Shown: in pieces, positions 61,633 through 64,000 of the stretch
How the letters are laid out: each line of letters starts with the position of its first letter
How positions within the stretch are numbered: the stretch's first letter is position 1
From: Seriola aureovittata
Taxonomy: Eukaryota; Chordata; Actinopteri; Carangiformes; Carangidae
NCBI RefSeq assembly: GCF_021018895.1
Contig: NC_079384.1
Span: 8,488,140-8,552,139, forward strand
DNA: 64,000 nucleotides
Direction of reading: 5' to 3'
Notes under the pieces: generated by a model
Databases searched by the model: none
Told to the model about the DNA's origin: nothing
Seen by the model: only the letters and a program-made list of their open reading frames with translations
Translations under genes and position numbers: made by a program

Positions 61633-64000
61633 ATGCAGTGTAAAGTCCTCGTCTATGTTGTCCTCCTGACTCTCATAAAGCATGGTGAGTATTGTATCAT
61701 TGCACTCACAAGCCTGTTACAAAGGCTACATTGTTGTTTCTTCACCTAACGACCACAACTTTGAGCTGACCAGGTGCAATTCGAAATATTGATGCTGAGC
61801 TGTTTTGGATTTACTCTGAGTCTTAGAACGGGCATGTTTTACAGTATTAAATCTGAATTTAAATTATTAGTTTGTGAGGATCTTTTGGTGGTTTATGAGG
61901 TGGGAGTTAAAGTAATGTAAATAATGTAAAAGTCTAGATGGTGCATGTTGATGATATTCAGAGATGTTAATGTCAACATGCACCTGACCTTTATTTTGTG
62001 TCGATTCATGGTAAACTTGTCAGGAGTGCATGCCAGGACCACTAAAACTATTGGAGTATTACAGATAAAGTGTTTCAGGTTTGGGCAATATGTCAATACA
62101 TAAAGTGAGAGATTTGCTATTTTTCTATATATTGTTATATTGATATGATCTCTTGTTGTATTATGCCAATGTGAGTGATGTTGGAAATCAGCGAATAAGA
62201 CTGCTTTAAGGCAACACTGGGTTCATAGGATTTTTGGATCAGGATCATAAGATCAGTGTAATGAAATAATGTGATTTTTCAGGAATTCTAATTCAATCAA
62301 ATTGGCTAAAACCATACATTCCAGTCTGGCTATGGTACAAAATGTCTCTCGATTGAATTTCTATATTTCCATATTCCTTTATTATGACATATGACACATG
62401 ATTTTGCAATGTAAATTTCATATTATCCATCCATCCATTGTCCAATAATATAATATTGTCTAATATGATTAGATGATGATAATTACATTTGCAAGCAATG
62501 AAAAGTATATTCTAACAATCAGACACTCATATTTTCTTCCACATTTAAATAATTAATGCTCTGAACTGGCCTGTATGTTTTAAATGAATACATTCATCTC
62601 AATCTATTTGGACCTCATGCAAATAAGTGTCTGTAATGTTCTTTTGTAGGTAAAAATGGTACTAAAGAAAAGTGTTAATCATGTCTTTTTAAACTGATTC
62701 TTTTCCTTGTCACCCTGCTATGATCAGCCCATCTATAACACTTGACAAGAGTTGCAACATAAACACAAGTTTACTATTGCTTGGCTCGATACCTGCCAAC
62801 AAGTATTTATTGTACTAGTTACTAATTAAGCTGATTGGGTTGTCAGACCTGACTGACAGGCTTTATGTTTACACTGGTGTGGTATTACACTGATTCAATG
62901 AGCTATACTGAGGTTACTGATTTGCATGAAGGATAAAAAGAAAGAATGTGAAATGGAAAATTTCATGAAACTCAAACTCTTGACTTACAATTCCTTGTCA
63001 CTGTTGATTTAAACTTATGACATTTTTCAATTCAAATAAACAAACTGGACAAATGCTATTTGTGTTTTGTTTGTATAGTATTCTAATGGCAGTTATTGTA
63101 AGATCTATGAAAAGAAAAGATATAAAAGGGAGATTTTGTAACTTTTGCTGGGCAGCCCCCATGGCTACAAGTGACATTTACAGATCGGCGCTGTGTGTTT
63201 ATGTCTTTGCTTAATTACTCATGAGTGTATTTAACTGAACAAAGGTGGGTTTTATTGTTAATGGGTTCAAATTTTAATTTTAAGAAAGTTAAAACTGTTA
63301 TTTCACAGTGTAAGCTATAGTGACTGTTGGCTTGTTATGAAAAAAAACTTTCTATCAAACTTTACAGACATTTAGCCATCCTGTGTTCTGACCCGACTGT
63401 ATTTTCACTTAAAACTACTGTTGAAGATCAAACTCAATCATTAACCAAATATTTTCAAACAATCACATCTTTCTTGCCCGCCCTGAAAGAGTATCCATGA
63501 GCGCTCTTCAGTAAAAGCTCTTTATTTTCTCTCCATCTAAATGCTCTTTCTCTGCTTACAGTGTCTCCAAGTGAAATTCAGGCCAGCCCAAACACAAATG
63601 CAACCCTCCCCTGCAATGTGACGCTTCCCGATTCTGTAAAAGGGGACAAAATGGATCAGTCTCTCCTCAACGTCAACTGGATAAGTCACGGCTCTGACAT
63701 CGCCTTATTCGGGAAAGCAGCAACACAAATAAAGGAAGGCTTCAGCTGGGACACCAGTCAATTTGTCAGTGGGGACTTTTCACTGACCATCCTCAGCGCT
63801 AGTCTCGACCTGCAGGGGTTGTACGAGTGCACAGTCAGCTACAACTCCACAATGGTGCACTCCAGTAGCGTTACATTTGGTATCCTTGGTATGTCTGTGT
63901 TCAGTTGTTGAGATTTGGGCTTTAGGTGCTCAATTCAAATATTTCAAATACAAATTTCTTCTACTTCTCCCCTCTTTAGCTTCCCCTACTCTCTCAATCC
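61633..64000 (+). CDS. Immunoglobulin-superfamily receptor, 5' part (tapasin/B7-like), runs off the window
   Basis: Exon 1, 61633-61684, encodes a signal peptide (MQCKVLVYVVLLTLIKH). Exon 2, 63562-63888, encodes a V-type immunoglobulin domain: Cys in TLPCNV, Trp in VNWISH, and DLQGLYECTV with the second Cys. It carries N-glycosylation sites (NAT, NVT, NST). Exon 3 starts at 63980 with ASPTLSIP, typical of the start of a C1-type domain, and is cut by the window end. Phases agree. V-then-C1 architecture fits tapasin, tapasin-related, butyrophilin/B7 or SIRP-like proteins, and I cannot choose among them with confidence. Exon 1 and exon 2 are separated by a 1.9 kb intron in which I see nothing else. 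Confidence 0.75.

Overview
The window is nuclear DNA from a teleost fish, probably a percomorph. Genes are split by short GT/AG introns, several interspersed repeats of a kind common in fish are present, and microsatellites are frequent. No bacterial, organellar or viral genes were seen. Every exon chain below was built by hand from splice signals, reading phase and family similarity.

Layout from left to right: vkorc1 (+, 1989-3219); a gene-poor gap; a very large tandem serine-protease locus (+, 8615-29405); a 30-exon leukocyte-type integrin alpha gene with an inserted I domain (-, 30447-43235); aldolase A (+, leader near 45.8 kb, coding 47107-49206); a compact five-exon serine protease with a GPI-type tail (-, 51997-56824); a repeat-rich gap; and the first exons of an immunoglobulin-superfamily receptor (+, 61633 to the window end). 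The protease locus and the integrin gene are convergent.

The protease locus is the most striking part. Eight nearly identical four-exon trypsin-like domains repeat about every 1.85 kb. A ninth, diverged domain with all three catalytic residues replaced follows, and then a hydrophobic C-terminus. All exon junctions are phase-compatible, so the locus can encode one secreted or GPI-anchored 'polyserase' of about 2,660-2,670 residues. An open reading frame running through the last part of each inter-unit intron provides a signal-peptide-like start just before each domain, so single-domain products are an alternative that transcripts must settle.

A 4.1 kb non-LTR retrotransposon with a restriction-like endonuclease (R2/HERO type) lies antisense in the intron between domains 2 and 3, with essentially no target-site duplication. 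A shrunken, internally deleted relative lies at 58.2-58.6 kb.

VKORC1, PRSS8/PRSS36-type proteases, ITGAM/ITGAX-type integrins and ALDOA also lie on human 16p11.2, so the window probably preserves an ancient vertebrate neighbourhood. The gene products act separately: vitamin K recycling in the ER, extracellular proteolysis, leukocyte adhesion, glycolysis and immune recognition.
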